From Cohnella hashimotonis (GTDB lineage Bacteria > Bacillota > Bacilli > Paenibacillales > Paenibacillaceae): 64,000 bases of DNA. How positions within the stretch are numbered: position 1 is the first letter of the stretch; every line of letters begins with the position of its first letter. Below, piece after piece: positions 50,161-58,963 of this stretch. The notes under the pieces were generated by a model. The model saw nothing but the letters and a program-made list of their open reading frames with translations, was not told the DNA's origin and did no database searches. The DNA lies in contig NZ_JAGRPV010000001.1 of the NCBI RefSeq assembly GCF_030014955.1, positions 7,378,001-7,442,000 on the forward strand, in the 5' to 3' direction. A program made the translations under genes and the position numbers.

Positions 50161-52500
50161 TTAAGCGCCGGTAAACTTCAGCATTAGACTGTTCTGCACT
50201 TCAAACCGGGCACCTGGAGCGATTTCCTCGCCGTCCAGCACCATAAGCGAGATCGCGCGCGCCCCTTCGAGCGACACGCGAATCGGACGATCGGCGCGCA
50301 GCTCGTATTCCCATTGTCCCGGCGCGGTCCGTTTCCATTCGATATGGAGCATGCCCCTCTCCGCCAGCAGCGGCACGCTGCCGGAGGCATACGCCAGCGT
50401 CCCCGGCTGAAAGCGCAGCCGGTAACGGCAAGGGTCTTCCCCCTCTTCCGGGATGAGACCAAGCGCGTACCGCGACAGCTGCCAGGTCGGCGAAGCGGAC
50501 CACGCATGGCAATGGCTCCAGCGGGTATCGAATACCTCGAGCAGCGTCGTGACGCCCTGGTCCAGCATCCACCCCCAGCACGCCCGATATTGCTCCAATA
50601 CGAAGTCTGCCTCCCCCGCCTCCCACAACGCCTGCAGGGAAAAGTGGGAGAAGCTCGGGGTGATCAGACGCTCGTGATTGGCCGAAGGGTGCGCAAGCCG
50701 CGGCGCGTCGGGATTGTTCGGGAAGCAGCTCAGCATATGCGCCTTGATGTATGCGACCGCGCGCGGCTTCTCCTCTTCGTCGAACAAGCCATACAGCAAG
50801 CCGAGAACGGTAGCGTGATATCCGGGCTCCCTCGTTTCCGGCGAATAAAGCGCCTCGGCCGGCACCGATTTAACCAGCAGCCCCTCCGCCGATTGATAGT
50901 GCTCCGCCACGATCCGGCCCATCTGTTCACGCTGTTCCCTGCGCTTCTCCCCCTTGTCGTGCAAGCCCCGCGCTTGCTCCCATACTGCCATCTGCCCCAG
51001 CGTGTTCAGCAGAGTGAGATTCAGGCTGACGTTGATATCGCCGGGCGCGACGGCGTGTCCCCAGTCGATGAAGTCCCAAGTGTCCGCGGAAGGAAGCGTG
51101 CCTCGCGGCGTCATGTGCGCGAAAAAGTAATCGATCGTGCGCTCTGCCGTCTCGTAGCATTCCTCCAGCAGGCTGGCGTCCCCGGTCAGCCTGGCGTAAC
51201 GGAAGCAGCCGTCAATCCAATAAAGTGCGTACGTCGTTAAATAAGCTTCCTGCCCCGGACAGAGACCTGCAGCCAATCCGTCATGCCTGCGGCGGTAGGA
51301 AGCCTGCTGCAGCCCCCGGCGAACGAGCTCGAGATCCCCGAAGGTGACGCCGAGCACTTCCATGCCGATGACGGCGGCATCGCCGATCCATTGCCCCCGC
51401 TCTCTCGTCGGCGTATCGATCAGCGCATCCTCGGAACAGGCGCGCAGCGTCTCTACGCCCAGGCGCCAGACGTCGTTCAGCCGGGAGTCGCTGCATTGGA
51501 AGGTCCCGGCCGATTCGCCGTAGCGGGTGCGCTGCATGCCTTCCGCTTGAAGCGAAGTCACGTCGGGCGGGGCGGCGGCGACATGGACCTCGATGAAGCG
51601 GAATCCGCGCGGCGCAAACGTGAGCAGCCGCTGCGGCCCGCCCGCGGCGATCCATCGGTCGACGTGGCAGGACGTGCTGGCCGACAGCGGGATGACCGGA
51701 AATACCCGCCCGTCGGTCAGCGATTCGGCGTAGCCCGCTTCAACGATCGTCCCTCGCGGCACATCGATCGCGATGCACGGGCGGTACAAGCCGATCTTGC
51801 CGAGGTCGAACCGCACCCAGACGCCGTCGTCCGGCAGATGCGGCTGCAGATCCCGGCTAATGAACCGTACCGGCGGATCGTCGTTCGCGTACCCGAATCG
51901 GTCGGCATACGTGCCGCGCGCGATCTCGGCTGCCACCACCGGCAGACGGAGGCAATCCCAAACCGTACTGGAACGGTATGCGGCATCCCCGAGCGGATGC
52001 TCGATTTCGAGCGCCTCCGACCACCCTTCCCCGTCGAACGCCTGACGCAAATCCGGCAGCAGCCTGGAATCGCAGCTTTCCATCCAGCCGAGCTGTCCGT
52101 TGATCCGACGGTCGATCGGCTCGAAGGCGTCCAGCTCCTTGCACCTCCACGCCAGCCGAATCGGCCCCTTTTTCCCGGTCGCCCGGTACTGCAGAAAGGG
52201 ATGGATACCTCCCATTAAAATGCGCGTATGCACCCCGTAATCGTGCACGATGACGGACAGGATACGGCGTCCGGCGGGCATATGGACGACGTGAACGTCG
52301 TATTCCGGATGCTCGGGGGAAAACCGCGCCGGCCCCTCCGCGATTTCCTCCCCGTCTACATAAACGCGGTACAGGCTGCTGCCGAATACGTTCAGCTGCC
52401 AATCGTCGGCTTCCTCAAGCACCAATGCCGTTTGGAAAAGGACATAGACGTTTTGCGCGCGAGAAGGCGATGGATGCCACAAACAGGGTATGTTCTTCAT
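50161..52500 (-). CDS. Alpha-L-rhamnosidase, glycoside hydrolase family 78
   Basis: 779 residues, ATG after GGAGG. No signal peptide, so cytosolic. N-terminal beta domains: DDWQLNVFGSSLYRVYVDGEEIAEGPARF is the carbohydrate-binding-like domain of the family. RFDLGKIGLYRPCIAIDVPRGTIVEAGYAE and APRGFRFIEVHV lead into the (alpha/alpha)6 barrel: LIDTPTRERGQWIGDAAVIGMEVL contains the region of the general acid, then DTWDFIDWGHAV and TTLLEVFDTRWSHCHAWSASPTW with the catalytic Glu and the conserved aromatic residues. Probably removes terminal rhamnose from imported oligosaccharides. Follows the AraC regulator gene by 136 bp on the same strand. Confidence 0.88.
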   Translation of the reverse strand: MKNIPCLWHPSPSRAQNVYVLFQTALVLEEADDWQLNVFGSSLYRVYVDGEEIAEGPARFSPEHPEYDVHVVHMPAGRRILSVIVHDYGVHTRILMGGIHPFLQYRATGKKGPIRLAWRCKELDAFEPIDRRINGQLGWMESCDSRLLPDLRQAFDGEGWSEALEIEHPLGDAAYRSSTVWDCLRLPVVAAEIARGTYADRFGYANDDPPVRFISRDLQPHLPDDGVWVRFDLGKIGLYRPCIAIDVPRGTIVEAGYAESLTDGRVFPVIPLSASTSCHVDRWIAAGGPQRLLTFAPRGFRFIEVHVAAAPPDVTSLQAEGMQRTRYGESAGTFQCSDSRLNDVWRLGVETLRACSEDALIDTPTRERGQWIGDAAVIGMEVLGVTFGDLELVRRGLQQASYRRRHDGLAAGLCPGQEAYLTTYALYWIDGCFRYARLTGDASLLEECYETAERTIDYFFAHMTPRGTLPSADTWDFIDWGHAVAPGDINVSLNLTLLNTLGQMAVWEQARGLHDKGEKRREQREQMGRIVAEHYQSAEGLLVKSVPAEALYSPETREPGYHATVLGLLYGLFDEEEKPRAVAYIKAHMLSCFPNNPDAPRLAHPSANHERLITPSFSHFSLQALWEAGEADFVLEQYRACWGWMLDQGVTTLLEVFDTRWSHCHAWSASPTWQLSRYALGLIPEEGEDPCRYRLRFQPGTLAYASGSVPLLAERGMLHIEWKRTAPGQWEYELRADRPIRVSLEGARAISLMVLDGEEIAPGARFEVQNSLMLKFTGA

Positions 52501-52591
52501 GCAAGAAGCCTCCTTGTCGTTGCTTATGCCGATTGTATCAACCGGACGGAAGCACGCAGGAGGCCGCAGCTTTCATTTTAGGTGGACAAAT

Positions 52592-52624
52592 GAATCATTT
52601 CATTTCAGTTCACTTCATTGATTC
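52592..52624. promoter_or_regulatory. TTCAN repeats inside a GAATCA/TGATTC dyad
   Basis: GAATCA (52592-52597) and TGATTC (52619-52624) enclose repeated TTCA at 5-bp spacing (TTCAT, TTCAG, TTCAC, TTCAT). It lies about 90 bp before the GH78 start and just after the AraC stop, a plausible binding site for that regulator. Confidence 0.5.
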
Positions 52625-52636
52625 GAGGAGATACGG

Positions 52637-53572
52637 TCAATCCCGACGGAGGAAAATGCGGCGATATTGATTCGGGCTGACCCCTTCGTGCTTGCGGAAA
52701 AGCCGGCTGAAATATCTGCTGTCTTCATAGCCGCAAGCGTATGCGACTTCCTGGATCAGGAGATCCGTGCTTAGCAGCAGCATGGCCCCCTTCTCCATCC
52801 GAAGCTTGGTGAAATAATCGTGAGGCGTGAAGCCCGTCTGCTCCTTAAATAACCGGTGAAAATGCGGCGCGCTGAAAAATACCGTCTCCTGCCACCGGTT
52901 TAAAATGTCATCGGTAACGGGGCTTTGTCCGACGGCATCGTGCATCCGCAAGATGTACTTCGTAATATCCGAACGCTCTCTTGGCTTGCCCATCTTCCGG
53001 TCGGTGAGCGGCGTGCAGACGACGTGTCCGTCCTGAAGCTGCCGGGACAAGACGAGCAGCAGCCGCAGAAACAGGGCCTGCAGCTCCAGCTTCCGCAGCG
53101 GCCCGTCTTGGCGGAAAGCTTCGACGACCTGCTTGACGAGCGCAACGGTCTCCTCGCTTGCCCCGTCGATCCGCACCATATTCGGCAGCCATAGCGAGGC
53201 CAGCTTGGCCGCTTCCCTCGGAAGCTCATCCGGATAAATCGGCCCTTCCCGATCCCCGACAATGTGAAGGAGGCCGTCTCCCGCTTGCGGTTCCCAGTCG
53301 AAATGGATCGCGCGATGCGCGTGCCCGAGCGACGCGTCGTGATCGTCCTTGAACGAGTGAAGGACCCCCGGCGGAATCATCAGCAGCGAACGCTCCCCGT
53401 ACGGAAAAGAGCCCAGCTCCGTAAAAACGGTGCCCCGGCCGCGCTCGATCAGTATCATTTCGTGATCGAACACATAGCGCGAAGGTACCTTCATCGGATA
53501 TTCCGTATAGTGAGCAAACCGGACATAGGGCCTGATTTCACGGAATTGCGCCAACTGCACGAACGGGAGCAT
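52637..53572 (-). CDS. AraC-family regulator with N-terminal cupin domain
   Basis: 311 residues from ATG 53572, AGGAG 7-8 nt upstream; longer readings are unsupported. N-terminal sugar-binding cupin: FDHEMILIERGRGTVFTELGSFPYGERSLLMIPPGVLHSFKDD. C-terminal double helix-turn-helix: QETVFFSAPHFHRLFKEQTGFTPHDYFTKLRMEKGAMLLLSTDLLIQEVAYACGYEDSRYFSRLFRKHEGVSPNQYRR. Soluble, unlike the three membrane-bound AraC sensors in the window. The next gene on the same strand is the GH78 rhamnosidase, so it is probably a rhamnoside-responsive activator of that gene. Confidence 0.9.
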   Translation of the reverse strand: MLPFVQLAQFREIRPYVRFAHYTEYPMKVPSRYVFDHEMILIERGRGTVFTELGSFPYGERSLLMIPPGVLHSFKDDHDASLGHAHRAIHFDWEPQAGDGLLHIVGDREGPIYPDELPREAAKLASLWLPNMVRIDGASEETVALVKQVVEAFRQDGPLRKLELQALFLRLLLVLSRQLQDGHVVCTPLTDRKMGKPRERSDITKYILRMHDAVGQSPVTDDILNRWQETVFFSAPHFHRLFKEQTGFTPHDYFTKLRMEKGAMLLLSTDLLIQEVAYACGYEDSRYFSRLFRKHEGVSPNQYRRIFLRRD

Positions 53573-53714
53573 CGTCATTCTCCTGTCTGTCTCGAATGAG
53601 ATGATTGTACCGTGTCCATCCGTAAAGGAACAGTGTCTGTGCGGACGCTGCGCAATCAGCAGCCGATTCGTTAGTCTATCGCGCACCTAAAGTCTCTCTC
53701 TTTCCCCACCCGCC

Positions 53715-54716
53715 CTACTCGTACCGGATCAGCGTCCCGATCGTCCGCGTGCTCTTGTCCGCGTAGTTCGCGTACGCCTCGGCGGCGCGCTCGAGCGGGT
53801 AGACGTCCGTGATAAGCGGCCGCACGGAGATCCGCCCCTCCGCCAGCAGGCGGATGTACGCCGCCAAATTACGCCCCTCGGTCCATCGCACGTGGCCGAG
53901 CGGGTAGTCCCGGTTGTCCCGCTCGTACGACGCGTCGTACCGGCCGGGGCCGCCGGCGCGCGAGATGAGCACCTGCGCTTCCTTGGCGAACATGAGCCCG
54001 CGGCTGAAGCTCATCGTCAGGTCCCCGACAATGACGACTTTGCCCCGGTCGCGGACCCACTCGAGCGCCTTGTTAATCAGCGGCTCGCCCGGCCCGCTGG
54101 CGCAAAGCAGCACCGCGTCCGCTCCCGTGCCGTCGGTCGCCTCCGGCAGCGCGGCCTCAAGCGCGCCCGCATTCGCGTAGGCGTGCGCAATGCCCAGCTG
54201 CCGCAGCCCGCCGGCACGCTCGACGTTCAGATCGTAGCCGACCGCGCGGCAAGCGGCGGCATGGGCGATCTGGGCCACGAGATTGCCCAGAATCCCCAGC
54301 CCCACGACGACCGCGGATTCGCCGAACCGCAGGTCCGCGACCCGCAGCGCGTGGATCGCGATGGCGCCCAGGCCGCCGAAGGCCGCCTCCTCCGGCGCCA
54401 CGCCTTCCGGCACGACGGCCGTCAGGTTCGTCGGCACCGCGAGCCATTCCGCGTGCCGCACGTACGGCACGCCGTAGCAGGCCACGCGCTCGCCGACGCG
54501 GCGGTCCGCCACGCCCTCGCCGACCGCTTCGACGATGCCGACGGCGCTGTAGCCGATGGCCGCGGCCTCGTCCGAGGCGCGACCCACGAAGCCCATCTCC
54601 GTGCCCGGGCTGATCGCGGAGTACTCGGTGCGGACCAGCACATGCCCCGGCGCCGGGTCCGGCCGCTCCAGCTCGATCACCTTGATGTTCCCGCTCTGCG
54701 TTACAATGGCGCGCAT
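53715..54716 (-). CDS. Zinc-type alcohol-dehydrogenase-like (MDR) oxidoreductase
   Basis: 333 residues from ATG 54716 (MRAIVTQSGN), after GGGAGG; an upstream in-frame start lacks an RBS. GroES-like N-terminal domain (ERPDPAPGHVLVRTEYSAISPGTEMGFVG) and Rossmann domain (VVGLGILGNLVAQIAHAAACRAVGYDLN). The catalytic-zinc cysteine expected before SPGTE is replaced (YSAISPGTE), and the four-cysteine structural zinc site is absent, so it resembles the sugar-alcohol/BchC-like MDR branch often encoded beside Gfo/Idh or carbohydrate loci. Follows the locus C sensor gene by 81 bp on the same strand and could be co-transcribed. Confidence 0.85.
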   Translation of the reverse strand: MRAIVTQSGNIKVIELERPDPAPGHVLVRTEYSAISPGTEMGFVGRASDEAAAIGYSAVGIVEAVGEGVADRRVGERVACYGVPYVRHAEWLAVPTNLTAVVPEGVAPEEAAFGGLGAIAIHALRVADLRFGESAVVVGLGILGNLVAQIAHAAACRAVGYDLNVERAGGLRQLGIAHAYANAGALEAALPEATDGTGADAVLLCASGPGEPLINKALEWVRDRGKVVIVGDLTMSFSRGLMFAKEAQVLISRAGGPGRYDASYERDNRDYPLGHVRWTEGRNLAAYIRLLAEGRISVRPLITDVYPLERAAEAYANYADKSTRTIGTLIRYE

Positions 54717-54797
54717 AGATATACCTCCCGCTTGGGCGATTCGCCGATCGTTTTGATGTTCTTGTTCTATTGCCCTCACGTCATGTTGCCCTCGCGC

Positions 54798-57059
54798 CTA
54801 AACGATCTGCTGATCGTTCTGCTTGCGATAATCGCTCGGCGACACGCCCATATACTTCTTGAACGTCGTCGTGAACGTCGATGCGTTCAAATATCCCGTC
54901 TTCTCCCCGATCTCGGCAATCGACAGGCTCGTGCTTCGGAGCAGGTCCCGCGCGTGCGACAGCCTCACTTTGTTCAGATACTCCACGTAGTTCACGCCGA
55001 ACGTCTTCTTGAAGTAGTTCGAGAAGTACTTGGGCGTCGTCTCCATGACCGCCGCGATCTGGTCCAGGTACAGATTTTCCATGTAGTGCAGCTCGATGTA
55101 TTGCGAGATAAAGGCTGAGTTCAGCTTGTTCTTCGGCTCCGCTCTCCCATAAGCGGACAAGCGGCCCGCCACCGCGACCAACGCCTCCTCCAGCTCCCGA
55201 TAGTCGAAGGTCTGCTCCGCGCGGCGGCAAAATTCGGTCTCGATCGCGTACAGCTCCTCGCGCATATTCGCGGAGCTGCCGGCGTACCGGAGCATGTAGA
55301 AGAGCATCGACTTGGCGATATGAACGAGCTGGTGGCGGTGGACGTTGCGCGCCGCGTTCTCGCCCATCGTCTCCCGGATGATCTGGACGCTCTCCTGCAG
55401 CTTGCCGTTCAGCAAGTAATTCGAGAGCTTCTCGAGCTTCTCGAACGGGAAGTAGACGTTCCATACGTATTCGATCTCCTCGACGTCGAGCACGCTCGCC
55501 GCGTCTCCGACGCCCCGGTACAGCATGCCGTTCATGACGTCGCGGTAGCCGCGATTTGCATTTTTAATCTCCGAGGCATACGCCTCGCTCACGCAAGCCC
55601 ACAGGTCATAGCCGAGCAGCGCCTCCTTCTCGGCCGCCGCGATGGACCCGCGCAGCCGCTTGAGCAGCCTCGCCCGCTCCTCCGGCTTCGACAGGCCGAC
55701 GACGGCGATAAATTCCGCGCGCGACACATGGAAGACGCTGGCTTCCGCTCCCTCCCGCCGAAGTCCCGCCTCCAGCCGGTCCGCGATCGTCTCGACGGGC
55801 AGCGGCGCTTCTCCCGCATCCGGCCTCGGTCTCGCCTGGAACAGCACCATGACGAAGCAGTGCTCTCCGAACAAAGCCGGATAGTAGGTTTGCAGCTGGA
55901 TGTCATGCGCCTTGGCATGCGCGCTCTCGTCGAGCGCCTGCAGGAACACGCCCCTGCGCAGCTCCTTGTCGGCAAACGCCAGCTGATCCCGATACAATTC
56001 GTTGTCCGCCTGCAGCTTGACGATCCCGCTGTAAATCTTGCGGAAGTCGTTGCCTTTGCTGTGCCCGCCCCCGAGCAACCGGAGGATCCGCTTGACCGGC
56101 CGATTCAGGTAGATGCTGAGGAAGACGGACAGCGCGACGGCGCATATGATCGCGGTGAGCATGATCGAGTCGTTGGCCTGCGTCACCGGGTTGAGATTCT
56201 GGAACTGGTAGGGCACCTTGTCGATATAAATAAATCCGTTGTAGTCCGATTTGTAGAAGTTGTATTCGTAGTTCTCGCGCGTCAGCGAGGCCTCCCGGTC
56301 CGCGTTGAAGTAGACGTCGTTCAGCACGTCGACGAGTCCCCATTGCTTGTCCGTGCTGTAGATGATGTTCCGGTCCTGGTCCAGCAGGATGAGCGACGCG
56401 CCCGGAATGACCGACTGCTGGTTGACGTGCTTGAGCAGCGCCGCCACATCGATCATGACCATGACGTTTTTGCTGGACGTCGCGAGCTTGTTGCCGCCGA
56501 AGGCGATCATCAGGTTGCGGGACTGCGGCTGCTGATTGATATCCAGCACCTTGAAGCTGTCCGCCGGAAAAATCTTGAACGCATGCTTGGTCGACGCATA
56601 CGTTTTCCAATAGCTCGCGTTGTACGTATCGTGCCGGTATTTGCCGTCGAAGAACCGCTCGAAGCCGCTCGTGCCTTCGGACGTGATCGCGAGGCGCGCA
56701 TCGTCGTAGAAGACGACGACCTCCTCGATATAGTCGACCGTAGAGATGAGCGTGGACAAATTTTTGACCAGCGTGTAGACCTTGGTCATGTCCAGGCTGT
56801 CGTCGTCCGGCGAGATCAGATTGTCCGAGGGCGGCAGGCTGTGAACGGAATGAATGATGTTGTCCACCGTCCGGAAGCTGTCGTCGAACGACTGGACGAC
56901 CGACTTGAAGACCAGCGTATTGTTCTGCGTGACCTTGTCGTAGATGCCGGATATGGAGTTGCGGTAGATGAGATAAGTGGATACGAACATAATCGCGATG
57001 ACGAGCAGCAGGGAGAAAAAAATTTGCAGAACGCCGAGGTTCGTCACGATCCGCTTCAT
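54798..57059 (-). CDS. Membrane-bound AraC-family sensor-regulator (locus C)
   Basis: 753 residues, ATG 57059. Transmembrane helix 1 (LQIFFSLLLVIAIMFVSTYLIYR), a large extracellular dCACHE-like domain, transmembrane helix 2 (SIMLTAIICAVALSVFLSIYL) and, at the end, the AraC domain: MENLYLDQIAAVMETTPKYFSNYFKKTFGVNYVEYLNKVRLSHARDLLRSTSLSIAEIGEKTGYLNASTFTTTFKKYMGVSPSDYRKQ. It comes last after the transport genes of locus C (48 bp gap to YtcP), the reverse of locus A, where it comes first. Confidence 0.92.
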   Translation of the reverse strand: MKRIVTNLGVLQIFFSLLLVIAIMFVSTYLIYRNSISGIYDKVTQNNTLVFKSVVQSFDDSFRTVDNIIHSVHSLPPSDNLISPDDDSLDMTKVYTLVKNLSTLISTVDYIEEVVVFYDDARLAITSEGTSGFERFFDGKYRHDTYNASYWKTYASTKHAFKIFPADSFKVLDINQQPQSRNLMIAFGGNKLATSSKNVMVMIDVAALLKHVNQQSVIPGASLILLDQDRNIIYSTDKQWGLVDVLNDVYFNADREASLTRENYEYNFYKSDYNGFIYIDKVPYQFQNLNPVTQANDSIMLTAIICAVALSVFLSIYLNRPVKRILRLLGGGHSKGNDFRKIYSGIVKLQADNELYRDQLAFADKELRRGVFLQALDESAHAKAHDIQLQTYYPALFGEHCFVMVLFQARPRPDAGEAPLPVETIADRLEAGLRREGAEASVFHVSRAEFIAVVGLSKPEERARLLKRLRGSIAAAEKEALLGYDLWACVSEAYASEIKNANRGYRDVMNGMLYRGVGDAASVLDVEEIEYVWNVYFPFEKLEKLSNYLLNGKLQESVQIIRETMGENAARNVHRHQLVHIAKSMLFYMLRYAGSSANMREELYAIETEFCRRAEQTFDYRELEEALVAVAGRLSAYGRAEPKNKLNSAFISQYIELHYMENLYLDQIAAVMETTPKYFSNYFKKTFGVNYVEYLNKVRLSHARDLLRSTSLSIAEIGEKTGYLNASTFTTTFKKYMGVSPSDYRKQNDQQIV

Positions 57060-57107
57060 GATAGGCCATCATCCTTCGCGTCGCTGGTGTATCCGTTTAT
57101 TCTACCA

Positions 57108-57971
57108 TCAGCCCTTTTCCGCGCCCAGCATAACGCCCTTGGCAAAGTACTTTTGCGCAAACGGATAGATCAGCAGCACCGGAATCATCGCAAGGATGAT
57201 CGTCGCGTTTTTCTTCGCCTGCGGCGCCAGCGCGGACGCGTCGACGAGCGAGGACGAGTTGCCTTCGTGGAAGATCAGCATGCCTCTCAGCACCACCTGC
57301 AGCGGATATTTCCACTGGTCGTTCAAATAGATCATCGGGAGAAAAAAGCTGTTCCAGTGGCCGATGAAAAAGAATAGGCCGACGGACGCGAGCGCGGGCT
57401 TGGAGAGAGGCAGCACGATATTGAAGAGGATGCGGTACTCCGAGGCTCCGTCGATCAGCGCCGCTTCGCGAATTTGCGCCGACATATTTTCATAGAAGCT
57501 CTTCAGGATGATCAGCTCGAACGTCCAGATCGCGTTGGGGATGACGAGCGCCCATACGGAGTCCAGCAGGCCAAGCTTCTGAACGATCAGGAAGTTCGGG
57601 ATGATGCCCGGCTGCAGGAACATCGTCAGCACGATCGCGAGCATCCAGAACTTCCGTCCGACGAACTGCGGCTGGGACAGCGGATAGGCCGCCACCGACG
57701 TAAACAGCAGATTGATGAACGTGCCCAGAAACGTATAGTAGATCGTGTTCAGGTATGCTCTCGGAATTTTCGGATCGAACAGGACGTCCTTGTACGCCTC
57801 CAGGTTGAAACCGTGCGGCCAGAGGAACACCTCGCCCTTCGTCACGCTGGCGGTATCGCTGACCGACACGGCCGTGATATAAAGAAGCGGATACAGGGTG
57901 GAGATCGCGACGGCGATCAGAATCAGCGCGTTGACGACGCCGAACACCGTGAATCTGCGTTGTCCTACCAT
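57108..57971 (-). CDS. Carbohydrate ABC transporter permease, YtcP type (locus C)
   Basis: 287 residues. The ATG lies inside the end of the LplB gene (ATGGTAG, 7-bp overlap), giving translational coupling. VVNALILIAVAISTLYPLLYITAVSVSD, EAA loop REAALIDGASEYRILFNIVLPLSKPAL and the end YPFAQKYFAKGVMLGAEKG identify the branch. Works with the LplB-type permease and the locus C lipoprotein. Confidence 0.92.
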   Translation of the reverse strand: MVGQRRFTVFGVVNALILIAVAISTLYPLLYITAVSVSDTASVTKGEVFLWPHGFNLEAYKDVLFDPKIPRAYLNTIYYTFLGTFINLLFTSVAAYPLSQPQFVGRKFWMLAIVLTMFLQPGIIPNFLIVQKLGLLDSVWALVIPNAIWTFELIILKSFYENMSAQIREAALIDGASEYRILFNIVLPLSKPALASVGLFFFIGHWNSFFLPMIYLNDQWKYPLQVVLRGMLIFHEGNSSSLVDASALAPQAKKNATIILAMIPVLLIYPFAQKYFAKGVMLGAEKG

Positions 57972-58870
57972 AGTCCCTTCCCTCCCAGCCGCTTGCTGAT
58001 CAGATTCGCGCCGAGCAGCATGACCATGGCGACCAATGCCTCGAACAGCCCCACTGCCGCGCCGTAGCTATAGTTCGACTCGAGCAGTCCCTTGCGGTAC
58101 ACGAAGGTCGAGAAGACGTCGGCGACGTCGTAGGTCATTGAATTGTATAGGAGCAGCACCTTCTCGTAGCCGACGCGGAACATCGATCCGGTCTTCAGGA
58201 TGAACACGACGAGGATCGTCGGTAGGAGGCCCGGCAGCGTGACGTGCCACATCATGCGCAGCCGGCTCGCGCCGTCCACCCGCGCCGCTTCGTACAGCGT
58301 CGGATTGATCCCGGCAATCGCCGCCAGGAAGATGATCGCTTCGTAGCCCGTATTGGCCCAGATGTCCGAGAGTACGTAGATCGGGCGGAACCAGGCCGGG
58401 TCGATCAGGAAGTACTTGGACTCGAAGCCCATCAGGTTCAGCAGCTTGTTCACGATGCCGTTGTTCGGGGACAGAAAATCGATGATCATGCTGCTGATGA
58501 TGACGACGGACAGGAAGGTCGGCAGGTAGCTGGCCGTCTGAACGAACTTCTTGAACCAGCGGACCCGAACCTCGTTCAGCAGAATCGCCAGCAGAATCGG
58601 GAACGGGAACGAGCATATCAGAGCGAAGAAGCCGAGCAAAAACGTGTTGCGGAGCAAAAGGAAGAAGTCCGGGCCGGAGAAGAAGCGCTCGAAGTGCTTG
58701 AAGCCGACCCAGGGACTGTCCAGAATGCCCGTATACACGCTGTAATCCTTGAAAGCGATGATCAGGCCGTACAGCGGCCCGTATCGGAAAAGAGCGTAAA
58801 AGACGATGCACGGAATAAAGAGGATGAGCAGTTGTCTGTCGCGCGCGATTTTGCGGAGCAACGTTCGCAT
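57965..58870 (-). CDS. Carbohydrate ABC transporter permease, LplB type (locus C)
   Basis: 301 residues, ATG after GGAGGG. LLILFIPCIVFYALFRYGPLYGLIIAFKDYSVYTGILDSPWVGFKHFERFF is the usual N-terminal half; EAA loop EAARVDGASRLRMMWHVTLPGLLP; C-terminus ANLISKRLGGKGLW. Overlaps the start of the YtcP gene. The 93-bp gap to the binding-protein gene shows no strong terminator. Confidence 0.92.
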   Translation of the reverse strand: MRTLLRKIARDRQLLILFIPCIVFYALFRYGPLYGLIIAFKDYSVYTGILDSPWVGFKHFERFFSGPDFFLLLRNTFLLGFFALICSFPFPILLAILLNEVRVRWFKKFVQTASYLPTFLSVVIISSMIIDFLSPNNGIVNKLLNLMGFESKYFLIDPAWFRPIYVLSDIWANTGYEAIIFLAAIAGINPTLYEAARVDGASRLRMMWHVTLPGLLPTILVVFILKTGSMFRVGYEKVLLLYNSMTYDVADVFSTFVYRKGLLESNYSYGAAVGLFEALVAMVMLLGANLISKRLGGKGLW

Positions 58871-58963
58871 GAGGTTCCCTCCTGTCGGCGAAGGATGGGC
58901 GCGGGAAGGTCGTCCCGCGCGCCGTCCCCCGCGATGCCGGGTGTGACGCAGCCTGATTCGGCG

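Noticed and set aside
55320..57377. Plus-strand open frame of about 685 codons opposite the locus C sensor gene
   Set aside because: Low-complexity Arg/Asp/Val composition, antisense to a clear AraC sensor; no motif.
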